This document shows positions 8,848 to 17,159 of a stretch of 64,000 nt of DNA, in pieces. Source of the DNA: Magnimaribacter mokuoloeensis (GTDB lineage Bacteria; Pseudomonadota; Gammaproteobacteria; Magnimaribacterales; Magnimaribacteraceae). The position numbers and the translations under genes are program-made. Under the pieces are notes generated by a model, which ran no database searches, was not told where the DNA came from, and worked only from the letters and a program-made list of their open reading frames with translations. The stretch lies in contig CP151794.1 in assembly GCA_041860225.1 (NCBI GenBank), positions 1,426,001-1,490,000 of the forward strand, given 5' to 3'. How positions within the stretch are numbered: position 1 is the first letter of the stretch; each line of letters begins with the position of its first letter.

Positions 8848-9228
8848 CTAAATAGTTTTAGCTAAAATAGCCTCAACTTCAATTGAAGAATCTAGAGGAA
8901 GTCTTGCCACTTGGAGAGCAGCCCTAGCAGGGTATGGTTCCACAAAAAGCTCTTTCATAATTTCATTTACTGATTGAAAGAGAGCAAGATCTTGAAGAGA
9001 TACATTGAGTTTTACTACATGATTTAAACTAAGACCAGCTTCTTTACAAAGCGCTTCAATATTTTTAAAAACTTGTCGTATCTGATTTTCTTGTCCTTCA
9101 ACTAGTTGCATACTTTTTGGATCAAGAGGGATCTGCCCGGAAAGAAAAATTAAATTTTCAGTCTCTATGCCTTGAGAATAAGGGCCAATTGCCTCAGGAG
9201 CGTTAGCGGTTTTAATTTCTTTTTTCAT
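8848..9228 (-). CDS. ridA: RidA family reactive imine deaminase
   Basis: Small trimeric protein (126 aa) that hydrolyses reactive enamine/imine intermediates released by PLP enzymes such as threonine dehydratase. The family signature is complete: AIGPYSQGIE near residue 16, FLSGQIPLDP (about 29-38), and YPARAALQVARLPLDSSIEVEAIA-like end with the catalytic Arg in PARAA. One gene in the gmk-rpoZ-spoT-ridA-recG operon, an order also known from Pseudomonas. A single base separates it from spoT. Confidence 0.94.
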   Translation of the reverse strand: MKKEIKTANAPEAIGPYSQGIETENLIFLSGQIPLDPKSMQLVEGQENQIRQVFKNIEALCKEAGLSLNHVVKLNVSLQDLALFQSVNEIMKELFVEPYPARAALQVARLPLDSSIEVEAILAKTI

Positions 9229-9229
9229 T

Positions 9230-11374
9230 TTAATGTAATGCAGTAGCCTGTCTCATCTCCCAATCATGGATGCGAGAGACCGAGACTATATTATTTAGTA
9301 TTCTAATCTTTCTAAGTATCTTAGATAAGTGAAGTCTATCAGATACTTCTAGGTCTAAGACAAATTCATGCATGCCAGTGTTTATCTCAGTTGTCTGAAT
9401 AGAAGCAATATTTGTTTCTTGGCTTGTAATTACTGATGCCAAGTTAGCAAGCAGGCCTGGTTCATCTCTTCCAACAACTTTTATCTGTGCATTAAATGAG
9501 CGACCAGAAGGCTCACCCCAATTTACAGGAAAGCATTGTTGAGGATCTTCTCTAACCGAAAGAATATTTTTACACCTTTCTTGATGTACAACTAATCCTC
9601 TTTCAGCAGTAAAGTGGCCAATTACAGAATCCCCCGGTATTGGCTTGCAGCAAACAGCATAATTGACAATTAGACCTTCAGATCCTGTTATCTCTAAAGG
9701 GACCACATCCTTTTCTTCTACTTTATGATTTCCTTTTAAGAATCCTGTTATTTGTTGAGCCACGATATTTCCTACTCTTAAACCGAGGCCAATTTCTTCC
9801 AGTAATCTATTTAAGCTTCTTACGCCTATATTATTTAAAACTTTTCTCAGGTCTGTTTTCTCTATATCTCTGAGTTTAATGCCCATGTTAGCTAGAGATT
9901 GATCTAGTAATTTCTTTCCAAATTTTCTTGCTTCTGAAGTTTTAAGATTGCTTAAATAATGACGAATACTATTTCTTGCCCGAGGCGTTACGGCAAAGTT
10001 TAGCCAAGCAGGCGAAGTTTGAGGAACTTTTTCAGTAAGTATTTCTACAGTTTGTCCACTTTCAAGCGGAACACTCAAAGGTGCAAGTCTCCTATTAATT
10101 CTGCATGCTCTGCAATGATGACCAATATCTGTGTGCACAGCGTAAGCAAAGTCAATCGCAGTTGATCCACCTGACATTTCTATTATTTTACCTTGAGGTG
10201 TAAAGACATATATCTCATCAGGAAAAATATCAGTTTTTACAGATTCAATAAATTCTTCAGTGGATTCATAGTTGTCTCTCATTTCAAGTAGTCCTGCGAC
10301 CCATCTTCTTGCTCGTATTTGTGGGCTGGTATCTGACTGATTACCGGATTTGTATAACCAATGAGAGGCTATACCATTTTCAGCCATATCATTCATTTCT
10401 TGGGTTTTGATTTGCACCTCAACAGGAAATCCTTTCAAGCCAACCACACCCGTATGAAGAGATTGATAACCATTTGATTTAGGAATTGCAATATAGTCTT
10501 TAAACCTTCCTTCAACTGGTTTATATAAGCTGTGTATATGTCCTAATGTTCTATAACAGTTTTCGGGAGTATCAACTATTATCTTGATCGCATAAACATC
10601 CATTATTTCTTCAAACGATCTTTGTCTTTGTTTCATTTTTCGATAAATACTGTAGATATGCTTTTCTCTTCCTTCAACTAAAGCTGGTATTCCTTGATCC
10701 AAGAGCTTTTTACTCAACTCTTTTTGGATTCTATTAAGAGTTCTTTTTTGCCCACCTCTATTTTTTTTAACAGCTGCCGTCAGTCTTTCATACCTAGTTG
10801 GATAAATAACTTTGAAAGCTAAATCTTCTAATTCACGATAGACATTATTCATTCCTATCCTATGAGCAATAGGGGCATATATTTCTAGAGTTTCTTTAGC
10901 TATTTTGAGTTGTTTTTCTCTACTTAAATACAGAAGAGTTCTCATATTATGCAGCCTATCAGCTAGCTTAACTACGATGACCCTTATGTCTTTTGACATA
11001 GCCAAGACCATTTTTTGGAGATTCTCTGCCTCCGCCTCATTTCTACTAGAAATAGATAACTTGTCTAATTTACTGACACCATCTACTAATTCCGCAACTT
11101 CTTTGTTGAAATTTTTTTCTATTACACTTTTTGGTATACCAGTATCTTCAATGACATCGTGAAGCATGGCAGCCGATAAGCTGTCTTCGTCCATTCTAAA
11201 AGAGCTGAGTATCGATGCCACTGCAATAGGGTGGGTAACATACGGATCACCACTTGATCTAAATTGGCCTGAATGAGCCTCGCAAGCAAAGTTATATGCT
11301 TTATTCACTTGCTTAACTTTCTTAGGATCTAAATAATCCGAAAGTTTCTTAGATAAGGCTCCAATTGATTCCAT
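9230..11374 (-). CDS. spoT: bifunctional (p)ppGpp synthetase/hydrolase SpoT
   Basis: Long RelA/SpoT homolog (714 aa) that makes and degrades the stringent-response alarmone. The HD hydrolase domain is intact: His48 in THPIAV, His72-Asp73 and Glu76-Asp77 in LHDVIED. The synthetase domain carries GREKHIYSIYRKM and KPVEGRFKDYIAIPKSNGYQS. The RFKD form at 290-293 is that of bifunctional enzymes rather than the EFDD form of RelA. TGS (about 395-455), helical/zinc-finger-like (NYAVCCKPIPGD) and C-terminal ACT (about 640-714) domains follow. It sits between rpoZ and ridA in the conserved operon. No separate relA is visible in the window. Confidence 0.96.
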   Translation of the reverse strand: MESIGALSKKLSDYLDPKKVKQVNKAYNFACEAHSGQFRSSGDPYVTHPIAVASILSSFRMDEDSLSAAMLHDVIEDTGIPKSVIEKNFNKEVAELVDGVSKLDKLSISSRNEAEAENLQKMVLAMSKDIRVIVVKLADRLHNMRTLLYLSREKQLKIAKETLEIYAPIAHRIGMNNVYRELEDLAFKVIYPTRYERLTAAVKKNRGGQKRTLNRIQKELSKKLLDQGIPALVEGREKHIYSIYRKMKQRQRSFEEIMDVYAIKIIVDTPENCYRTLGHIHSLYKPVEGRFKDYIAIPKSNGYQSLHTGVVGLKGFPVEVQIKTQEMNDMAENGIASHWLYKSGNQSDTSPQIRARRWVAGLLEMRDNYESTEEFIESVKTDIFPDEIYVFTPQGKIIEMSGGSTAIDFAYAVHTDIGHHCRACRINRRLAPLSVPLESGQTVEILTEKVPQTSPAWLNFAVTPRARNSIRHYLSNLKTSEARKFGKKLLDQSLANMGIKLRDIEKTDLRKVLNNIGVRSLNRLLEEIGLGLRVGNIVAQQITGFLKGNHKVEEKDVVPLEITGSEGLIVNYAVCCKPIPGDSVIGHFTAERGLVVHQERCKNILSVREDPQQCFPVNWGEPSGRSFNAQIKVVGRDEPGLLANLASVITSQETNIASIQTTEINTGMHEFVLDLEVSDRLHLSKILRKIRILNNIVSVSRIHDWEMRQATALH

Positions 11375-11441
11375 AACAATATTATTTACAGAGACAAAGT
11401 ATCTCTGTTTTTAGAGCTTATTGCTATTTTTTTTGAGTAAG

Positions 11442-11714
11442 TTAAGACTGAGGCAGATCTTCAGCAGAGAGTTCTTCTGAAAACTCTTGTTCAAGATCAG
11501 CAATATCAACTTTTAGTTCGTTAATATTATCCGTTGTTACTGTTCCGGCTTCTATTTCTCTAAGAGCCATTACAGTTGGCTTGTCATCTTCCCACTCTAA
11601 GGTAGGACGCCTGCCACCTGTAGCAAGTTGTCTTGCTCTTTTTGCAGCGAGTATTATTAACTCGTACCTGGTGGAAACTTTTTCTAAAGCATCTTCTACT
11701 GTGATTCTAGCCAT
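11442..11714 (-). CDS. rpoZ: RNA polymerase omega subunit
   Basis: 90-aa omega subunit that helps assemble the beta' subunit and senses ppGpp with it. The MARITVEDALEKV start, RYELIILAAKRARQLATGG (about 17-35) and KPTVMALREIEAGTV are diagnostic. An acidic tail follows. Located between gmk and spoT as in most gammaproteobacteria. A 67-bp gap separates it from spoT. Confidence 0.96.
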   Translation of the reverse strand: MARITVEDALEKVSTRYELIILAAKRARQLATGGRRPTLEWEDDKPTVMALREIEAGTVTTDNINELKVDIADLEQEFSEELSAEDLPQS

Positions 11715-11764
11715 TATCTATCCGTTTTATCTGTGAGGGCGGCATTCTAAAGCAAAGTCTTTGT

Positions 11765-12379
11765 TCAATCCAGTAATAGATTTAAAGATTTTTTTACTAC
11801 ATCTTTTCTTTCCTGACTCTGCTCTTTTCCAAGACTAATGAAGCTTCTCAAGTCGTCCAGTGCCTGATCAAAGTCATTATTAACTACTATTTGATCAAAA
11901 GTTTTGCCTATTCCTACTTCTTTCTTGGCTTCTTTTAGTCGTCTATTGATTTCATCTGTTGAATCTTGATCTCTTAATTTAAGTCTTTTCTCAAGATCAT
12001 CATAAGAAGGAGGGATGATAAAAATAGTTTGTGTTTCTTGAAAAGCTTCTTTTACTTGCAAAGCCCCCTGAATGTCTAACTCAAGTAAAACATTTTCTCC
12101 TTTGGCAAGCCTAGCTAAGACCCAGTCTTTAGGAGTGCCATATAAATTCCCAAACACTTCGGCATATTCAAGAAACTCATCATTTCTAATTTTTTCGTTG
12201 AATTTCTCAGTCGTTACAAAAAAATAGGAAATACCGTCTTCTTCTTGAGCCCTAGGCTCTCGGGTTGTACAAGAAATGCCCAGACTTGTATTTCTAACCT
12301 CAGAATCCTCAAGGATAGCCTGTATTAGAGAAGTTTTGCCCGTACCAGACGGAGCAGATATAACAAATAATTTGCCCAT
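11765..12379 (-). CDS. gmk: guanylate kinase
   Basis: Phosphorylates GMP/dGMP to the diphosphates with ATP. 204 aa. P-loop SAPSGTGKTSL at residues 8-18, the GMP-binding CTTREPRAQEEDGISYFF (about 36-53), LDIQGALQVKEAF, and IIPPSYDDLEKRL with the lid R..D motif DQDSTDEINRRL. First gene of the gmk-rpoZ-spoT-ridA-recG operon. It diverges from pyrE across 59 bp. Confidence 0.97.
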   Translation of the reverse strand: MGKLFVISAPSGTGKTSLIQAILEDSEVRNTSLGISCTTREPRAQEEDGISYFFVTTEKFNEKIRNDEFLEYAEVFGNLYGTPKDWVLARLAKGENVLLELDIQGALQVKEAFQETQTIFIIPPSYDDLEKRLKLRDQDSTDEINRRLKEAKKEVGIGKTFDQIVVNNDFDQALDDLRSFISLGKEQSQERKDVVKKSLNLLLD

Positions 12380-12438
12380 AACTAAAAAAAGTTTATTGTA
12401 GGTGAAATACCTTTAAAATATTTAAGTTTTTAAATTTT

Positions 12439-13068
12439 ATGTCAAAAGTAGATACAACATTCTTTGAGTTAGCTCTTAAGTCTAATGCACTACTATTGGG
12501 AGATTTCACCCTTAAATCTGGTAAAAAGAGTCCTTATTTTTTTAATATTGGGTCTTTCTTCAGCGAGGGATACATTGAGGGTCTGGCAGCTCTTTACTCT
12601 GAAATAATTCTTAATGGTGAATTTGAGTTTGATGTTATCTTCGGTCCTGCTTATAAAGGCATACCTTTGGCAGCGGCTGTTTCTACTTCCTTGAGTATGA
12701 AGACTTCAAGACCAATTCCATTTGCTTTTGATAGAAAAGAAGAAAAGTCTCATGGAGAGGGAGGTAATATCGTTGGAGAAATCAAAGATAAGAAAGTTCT
12801 TATCTTAGATGATGTCCTAACTGCAGGAACTGCTCTCAAGCAATCAATGGAAATAATATCTAATGGTGGAGGGAAAATAACCGGATGCATGGTTGCATTA
12901 GATAGAGAAGAGATATTTGATCAGATAACAGCGCGGGATAAAATCTCTAAAGAGTTTAATCTCGAAATTACTTCTATTGCCAGAATATCTCAACTTGTTG
13001 ATTTTTTTGATCTATCTGGGCGTAAAGATGAAGCTAAAGTAATAAGAAATTACCTTTCAAACTTTTAA
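12439..13068 (+). CDS. pyrE: orotate phosphoribosyltransferase
   Basis: Converts orotate and PRPP to OMP in pyrimidine synthesis. 209 aa. The N-terminal LLLGDFTLKSGKKSPYFFNIG, the GPAYKGIPLAAA loop and the PRPP-binding signature VLILDDVLTAGTA (120-132) are all present, with the catalytic-loop segment FDRKEEKSHGEGG (about 97-109) preceding. One base separates its stop from ribE, suggesting a pyrE-ribE transcript. Confidence 0.97.
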   Translation: MSKVDTTFFELALKSNALLLGDFTLKSGKKSPYFFNIGSFFSEGYIEGLAALYSEIILNGEFEFDVIFGPAYKGIPLAAAVSTSLSMKTSRPIPFAFDRKEEKSHGEGGNIVGEIKDKKVLILDDVLTAGTALKQSMEIISNGGGKITGCMVALDREEIFDQITARDKISKEFNLEITSIARISQLVDFFDLSGRKDEAKVIRNYLSNF

Positions 13069-13069
13069 G

Positions 13070-13672
13070 ATGTTCACAGGAATAGTTCAAGAACTGGGTA
13101 CGGTTACAGATAAAGAAGAGACAAAGGCTGGTGTTAGGCTCATAGTTCACACAGCTGAGCCATTTCTTAAAGATTTAGAGATAGGAGCGAGTATATCTGT
13201 TAATGGTGTGTGTTTGACTGTTGTTGAGTTCACTAAAGAAACTATTTCTTTTGACGTAATACCTGAAACCCTAAGAATTACAAATTTAGAGTTTATATCT
13301 GTAGACTCACAAGTAAATCTTGAAAGATCTTTAAAATTCGGTGATGAAGTTGGCGGCCATATCTTATCAGGGCATATTTCTTGTAGAGCACCTTCAAGAC
13401 TTATTAGGAAAATTGACGAAGTAGAGTTAGTAGTTGAGTGTCCAAAAGAGTGGAGCAGTTATATTCTCCATAAAGGATACGTTGCTATTAATGGTGCAAG
13501 TCTTACTGTTGCTGAAAAGCAAGAAGGTTCCTTTTCGGTATATCTAATTCCTGAAACACTCAATGCCACTAATTTATCAAAGATTTCAGATGGAGATTTA
13601 CTAAATATTGAGATAGATCAAGCAACGTATGCTGCAATAAAAGCTGCAGAGGAGAGACTAAAAGAGGCTTAG
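13070..13672 (+). CDS. ribE: riboflavin synthase (alpha chain)
   Basis: Dismutates two 6,7-dimethyl-8-ribityllumazines to riboflavin. 200 aa, two tandem lumazine-binding barrels. The first begins MFTGIVQELGTV and has SISVNGVCLTV (about 43-53); the second has VAINGASLTVAE (about 142-153). GDEVGGHILSGH lies between them. This internal duplication is the family hallmark. Follows pyrE after 1 bp. The 60-bp gap to the convergent yqeY contains only a short CTCAC-TAGT-GTGAG hairpin without a clear T run. Confidence 0.96.
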   Translation: MFTGIVQELGTVTDKEETKAGVRLIVHTAEPFLKDLEIGASISVNGVCLTVVEFTKETISFDVIPETLRITNLEFISVDSQVNLERSLKFGDEVGGHILSGHISCRAPSRLIRKIDEVELVVECPKEWSSYILHKGYVAINGASLTVAEKQEGSFSVYLIPETLNATNLSKISDGDLLNIEIDQATYAAIKAAEERLKEA

Positions 13673-13732
13673 GCTTAGATTAATTCAAAGCTCACTAGTG
13701 TGAGTAATGGCAATCAATCTATTTGATTCTTA

Positions 13733-14185
13733 TTAACTTAGAAGTTTTTCTTTCACGATCTTGCTCACAAGACCCATATCTGCATTGCCTTTAATTTTAG
13801 ACTTCAGAGAGCCCATCACTTTTCCCATGTCTTGTGGTTCCTTTGCTGCAGTTTCTGAAATTGTCTCGGTCACTAAGATCTCTATTTCTTCTTCGCTCAT
13901 TTGTTCCGGAAGAAAATCTTCAAGTATCAAAATCTCAAACTCTTCTTTTTCGGCTAGTTCATCTCTACCAGCATCTCTGAATTGAGACATAGACTCTTTT
14001 CGTTGTTTTATCATCCTCTGCAAGATCTTGATGGTGTCCTCATCAGACAGTTCTATTCTCTTGTCAATTTCTTCTTTTTTTAATTCTGATAAGGCCATTC
14101 TAAGAGTAGATGTTCTCTCTTTATTTCTATCTCTCATAGAGGTCTTGACTGCCTCTTCGATGAGATGTCTGATCGGACTTGCCAT
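13733..14185 (-). CDS. GatB/YqeY domain protein
   Basis: 150-aa protein consisting of a stand-alone YqeY domain, related to the tail of the amidotransferase subunit GatB. Visible family features: RTSTLRMALSELKKEEIDKR (about 21-40), ILQRMIKQRKESMSQF, ILEDFLPEQMSEEEI and the C-terminal GKVMGSLKSKIKGNADMG. The role of the free-standing form is not firmly known; tRNA binding is suspected. It follows rpsU by 11 bp on the same strand, an association common in gammaproteobacteria. Confidence 0.9.
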   Translation of the reverse strand: MASPIRHLIEEAVKTSMRDRNKERTSTLRMALSELKKEEIDKRIELSDEDTIKILQRMIKQRKESMSQFRDAGRDELAEKEEFEILILEDFLPEQMSEEEIEILVTETISETAAKEPQDMGKVMGSLKSKIKGNADMGLVSKIVKEKLLS

Positions 14186-14196
14186 TTGGCTGATGA

Positions 14197-14412
14197 TTAG
14201 AATCTAGGTGGCCTTCCTAGTCTATTTTTTCTTTGATTTTTTTGTTCTCTTTTGACAGCTGCGGCCTTTTTTCTTTTTAAAACTGAAGTTGGTTTTTCAT
14301 AGAATTCTCTTTTTCTAACTTCAGGTATGATCCCCGCTTTTTCACAGGCTCGTTTGAACTTCCTGAGCCCTACGTCAAAAGATTCATTTGGTCTTATTTT
14401 AATCGATGGCAT
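14197..14412 (-). CDS. rpsU: 30S ribosomal protein S21
   Basis: 71-aa basic ribosomal protein: MPSIKIRPNESFDVGLRKFK, KREFYEKPTSVLKRKKAAAVKR, and a C-terminal RLGRPPR. S21 sits near the anti-Shine-Dalgarno end of 16S rRNA. A longer open frame begins at 14436, but the conserved S21 start MPSIK corresponds to ATG 14412-14410, with an AAGAG Shine-Dalgarno just upstream, so the shorter form is chosen. Divergent from tsaD. The 99-bp gap must hold both promoters. Confidence 0.96.
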   Translation of the reverse strand: MPSIKIRPNESFDVGLRKFKRACEKAGIIPEVRKREFYEKPTSVLKRKKAAAVKREQKNQRKNRLGRPPRF

Positions 14413-14511
14413 AAATAATCTCTTAAGAGGGCGCAATTCTATAGAACCATTTTTAATTTGGAAAGTGTTTCTTTTTTTTTATTTTCGACGAGAATAACCT
14501 ATTTTAAAGTC

Positions 14512-15522
14512 ATGAAAGTTTTAGGAATAGAAACGTCTTGCGACGAAACAGGTATAGCTATTTTCGATACTGAGGATAATTCTATCGTTTCTGAGCAACT
14601 ATATAGTCAAGCCTCAAAACATGCTGAATACGGAGGAGTTGTTCCAGAAATTGCTTCAAGGGACCATTTAAAAAAAATAATACCCCTCTTACGTCTGACT
14701 ATGGAAGAGTCTGGACTAGCCTTGGAAGATATAGACGGTATCGCATACACTGCGGGACCTGGATTACGTGGCCCACTTTTGGTAGGTGCCTCAACAGCAA
14801 AATCACTAGCATTAGCTCTAAATAAGCCTTCTGTAGGCGTTCATCATATGGAGGCTCATCTATTGATTAACCTTTTAGAGAACCCCCCTCCATCTTTTCC
14901 TTTCTTAACTCTACTAATTTCTGGAGGTCATTGTTTATTAATCCATGCTAAAGCCCTTGGGCAGTATGAAATAATTGGTCAAACACTAGATGATGCGGTA
15001 GGTGAAGCATTTGATAAGGTTGCAAAGATATTAGATCTTGGCTATCCAGGTGGGCCAAAAATAGAAGCGTTGGCAAAGGAAGGAGATTCTTTTGCATTTA
15101 ATTTCCCAAGACCAATGACAGATAAAGATAATTTAGATTTTAGTTTTAGCGGCCTAAAAACAGCAGTTTTTTACGAATTAAAAAAAATAAAGAAAGTTTC
15201 TGAAAGCCAAAAAGCAGATATAGCTGCTTCCTTCCAAGCTGCAGTGGCAGAAACACTTCTTAGCAAGTGCCAAAAAGCATTAATCGATACAGGCCTTGAG
15301 GAATTAGTTATTGGAGGTGGTGTTGCTTCTAACGAATATATAAGAGAAAAGTTGGTAACGGGCTTGGGCGATAAAAGAATTTTTTTTCCTCCAATTTCAA
15401 GATGCACCGATAATGGGGCAATGATTGCCTATACAGGCAGTTTTTACATAGGAAAGAAAGAATTGGATAATGATTTGAAGATTAAACCTAGATGGCCACT
15501 TTCGGAGTTAGATCATGGATAA
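14512..15522 (+). CDS. tsaD: tRNA N6-threonylcarbamoyladenosine transferase TsaD
   Basis: Kae1/Qri7 family ASKHA-fold enzyme that transfers the threonylcarbamoyl group to A37 of ANN-decoding tRNAs. The conserved start MKVLGIETSCDETG fixes the start at 14512 (336 aa), although the frame stays open further upstream. The metal-binding HHMEAH lies at about residues 109-114, followed by ISGGHCLL, DDAVGEAFDKVAK and the nucleotide-binding VIGGGVASN. The rpsU-tsaD divergent arrangement is classical in gammaproteobacteria. Overlaps folB by 8 bp. Confidence 0.97.
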   Translation: MKVLGIETSCDETGIAIFDTEDNSIVSEQLYSQASKHAEYGGVVPEIASRDHLKKIIPLLRLTMEESGLALEDIDGIAYTAGPGLRGPLLVGASTAKSLALALNKPSVGVHHMEAHLLINLLENPPPSFPFLTLLISGGHCLLIHAKALGQYEIIGQTLDDAVGEAFDKVAKILDLGYPGGPKIEALAKEGDSFAFNFPRPMTDKDNLDFSFSGLKTAVFYELKKIKKVSESQKADIAASFQAAVAETLLSKCQKALIDTGLEELVIGGGVASNEYIREKLVTGLGDKRIFFPPISRCTDNGAMIAYTGSFYIGKKELDNDLKIKPRWPLSELDHG

Positions 15523-15862
15523 AGTATTCATAAACAATCTAGAAGTAGAGGCAGTTATTGGAATCTTTCAATGGGAGAGAGAGGTTAGGCAATTGATCTC
15601 TGTAGACATAGAAATGGATTTTGACAACAAAACTGCAGCTAAATCTGATGATATAAAAGACGCTTTAAACTATAAGCTTGTTGGCAAGAGAGTAACTGCA
15701 TTTATCCAAAAATCTAAATTTCAACTTGTAGAAACTCTAGCAGAAAAGATTTCTAAAATTATTCTTAAAGAATTTCCTGTGTCAAAAGTAACAATTAAAG
15801 TTAGCAAGCCAGGTGCAATGAGGGGTTCTGACTCTGTCGGTGTCTCAATAGTAAGACCTTAA
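15515..15862 (+). CDS. folB: dihydroneopterin aldolase
   Basis: Folate-pathway enzyme that cleaves 7,8-dihydroneopterin to 6-hydroxymethyl-dihydropterin and glycolaldehyde. 115 aa. MDKVFINNLEVEAVIGIFQWER is the diagnostic N-terminus (Glu in the IGIF.WER loop), followed by DALNYKLVGKRV and the terminal KVTIKVSKPGAMRGSDSVGV. Overlaps tsaD by 8 bp and shares one base with folK, so the three are cotranscribed. Confidence 0.95.
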   Translation: MDKVFINNLEVEAVIGIFQWEREVRQLISVDIEMDFDNKTAAKSDDIKDALNYKLVGKRVTAFIQKSKFQLVETLAEKISKIILKEFPVSKVTIKVSKPGAMRGSDSVGVSIVRP

Positions 15863-16311
15863 TGCAGACAGTTTTTGTTAGTATAGGAACTAATATAAAT
15901 GCAGAAGCTAACATGCTTCTTGTCAAAGAATCCCTAAACTCTCTCTTTGATGTCATTTATTCTAGTATTTATAAAACCTCGGCCGAAGGCTTTGAGGGAG
16001 AAGATTTCTTGAACAGTGTTTGTAAGTTCGATACAGACAAAAACCCTCAAGAGCTGCGCACACTTCTCAAAAATATAGAGAAAGATATGGGTAGAACATT
16101 TACTCAGAAAGGCATGTCAAATCGAGTCATAGATTTGGATCTAATTTTATATGGAGACCTTCAAATCAATAGAAATGGTTTAGAGCTTCCAAGTTCTGAT
16201 ATTGAAAAATATAAGTTTGTTTTAGAACCATTAGCCGAGATTGCTCCAGATTACATACATCCAATTTTAAAAAAATCTTATAAGGATTTACTGGAAAGTT
16301 CTTTCCTATAG
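15862..16311 (+). CDS. folK: 2-amino-4-hydroxy-6-hydroxymethyldihydropteridine pyrophosphokinase
   Basis: Transfers pyrophosphate from ATP to 6-hydroxymethyl-dihydropterin, the step after FolB. 149 aa. FVSIGTNINAEANM, IYKTSAEGFEGEDFLNSVCKF and the signature RVIDLDLILYGD (about 92-103) with metal-binding aspartates are all present. The start overlaps the folB stop (TAATG). The plsY gene that often lies between tsaD and folB is absent. Confidence 0.95.
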   Translation: MQTVFVSIGTNINAEANMLLVKESLNSLFDVIYSSIYKTSAEGFEGEDFLNSVCKFDTDKNPQELRTLLKNIEKDMGRTFTQKGMSNRVIDLDLILYGDLQINRNGLELPSSDIEKYKFVLEPLAEIAPDYIHPILKKSYKDLLESSFL

Positions 16312-16401
16312 ACACCTGCATATTTTTTGACAATAAAGTATTAACTTGAATACTCCTATTTGGATGATGTACCCTAAAGAGATAACAATTAAGGAATCAT
16401 T

Positions 16402-17115
16402 ATGAAAAGATTTTTATTAATAATAGCTGCCGTATTTTCTTTAGCGGCATATGCAAATACCGAAAATGCTCCTCAGACTACTGATGGCGCTTTCACAACT
16501 TTGATGATCGCAGCAGCAGATATAGGGAAGTATACTGAAACTCTTAGGAACAACCCTTCAGCCTTTCAAGCTACTGGAACTACTGGAGCAGGGGTTTGTG
16601 TTACTAATTCTGGTAATGAGTATGAAGGTCAAATGATGGTATGGAGTGCATTTCCAGATGTGGCTTCAGCGCTTGTTGGAGGAACTAAGTATGATCCTCA
16701 GCAGGCTCCAAGGCAATTTAAGAACTTAAGAGATTTAAAGTATGGTGTTACATGGAAGCCTTTAACACCATTTCGATTAGAGCCTGGGTATGAGAGAGTC
16801 CAAAGAATTAAAGTTCCAGCTGAAAACCTTCAAGCATTTACCGAAGGTGTGGAAAAATTGGAGGCATCAATTCAAGCTGCAGGACATCCAAATTTCTTCA
16901 ATGGAGTTTTTGTACCTATCGGAGGCGGCACTCATGAAATAGAAACTCTGATGGTAAGGTCAATTACAAGAGATGCTCAATCAATGGGAGTGCTATTTGA
17001 TGATTATTTTGCCGGAACAGCTTCTTGGGCAGCAGACTACGATAGCCTAATGCTTCTTGGAGAGGTAATGTCAGATAATATGGATATCTGCGAACAACTT
17101 TACTTCGGAAGTTAA
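16402..17115 (+). CDS. secreted protein of unknown function with two similar halves
   Basis: 237 aa. The first 18 residues (MKRFLLIIAAVFSLAAYA) form a clear signal peptide cleaved after AYA, so the product is periplasmic or secreted. I do not recognise the family. The mature part looks bipartite: residues about 30-105 (MIAAADIGKYTETLRNNPSAF ... WSAFPDVASALVG) and about 125-225 (IKVPAENLQAFTEGVEKLEAS ... GTASWAADYDSLMLLGEV) each have a strand-helix pattern reminiscent of dimeric alpha-beta barrel (ABM/NIPSNAP-like) repeats. Only two cysteines are present (VCVTN and DICEQ), which could form a disulfide. It is a single-gene unit with an AAGGA Shine-Dalgarno, with a TTGACA hexamer at 16327-16332 but no good -10. 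Confidence 0.7.
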   Translation: MKRFLLIIAAVFSLAAYANTENAPQTTDGAFTTLMIAAADIGKYTETLRNNPSAFQATGTTGAGVCVTNSGNEYEGQMMVWSAFPDVASALVGGTKYDPQQAPRQFKNLRDLKYGVTWKPLTPFRLEPGYERVQRIKVPAENLQAFTEGVEKLEASIQAAGHPNFFNGVFVPIGGGTHEIETLMVRSITRDAQSMGVLFDDYFAGTASWAADYDSLMLLGEVMSDNMDICEQLYFGS

Positions 17116-17118
17116 ATT

Positions 17119-17155
17119 AAAAAAAACCTAGATACCTAAGAACTAGGTATCTAGG
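17119..17155 (-). terminator. rho-independent terminator of the MFS operon
   Basis: Perfect 12-bp inverted repeat CCTAGATACCTA (17127-17138) and TAGGTATCTAGG (17144-17155) around a 5-nt loop. Read on the minus strand it is followed by a run of eight U (plus-strand A 17119-17126). It lies directly after the stop of the MFS gene at 17160. It may also stop the secreted-protein transcript from the other side, but there the U run is missing. Confidence 0.88.
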
Positions 17156-17159
17156 TAAC

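Noticed and set aside
13673..13732. Terminator between ribE and yqeY
   Set aside because: Only a 5-bp CTCAC/GTGAG stem and an AATCAA/TTGATT pair, without a convincing T run.
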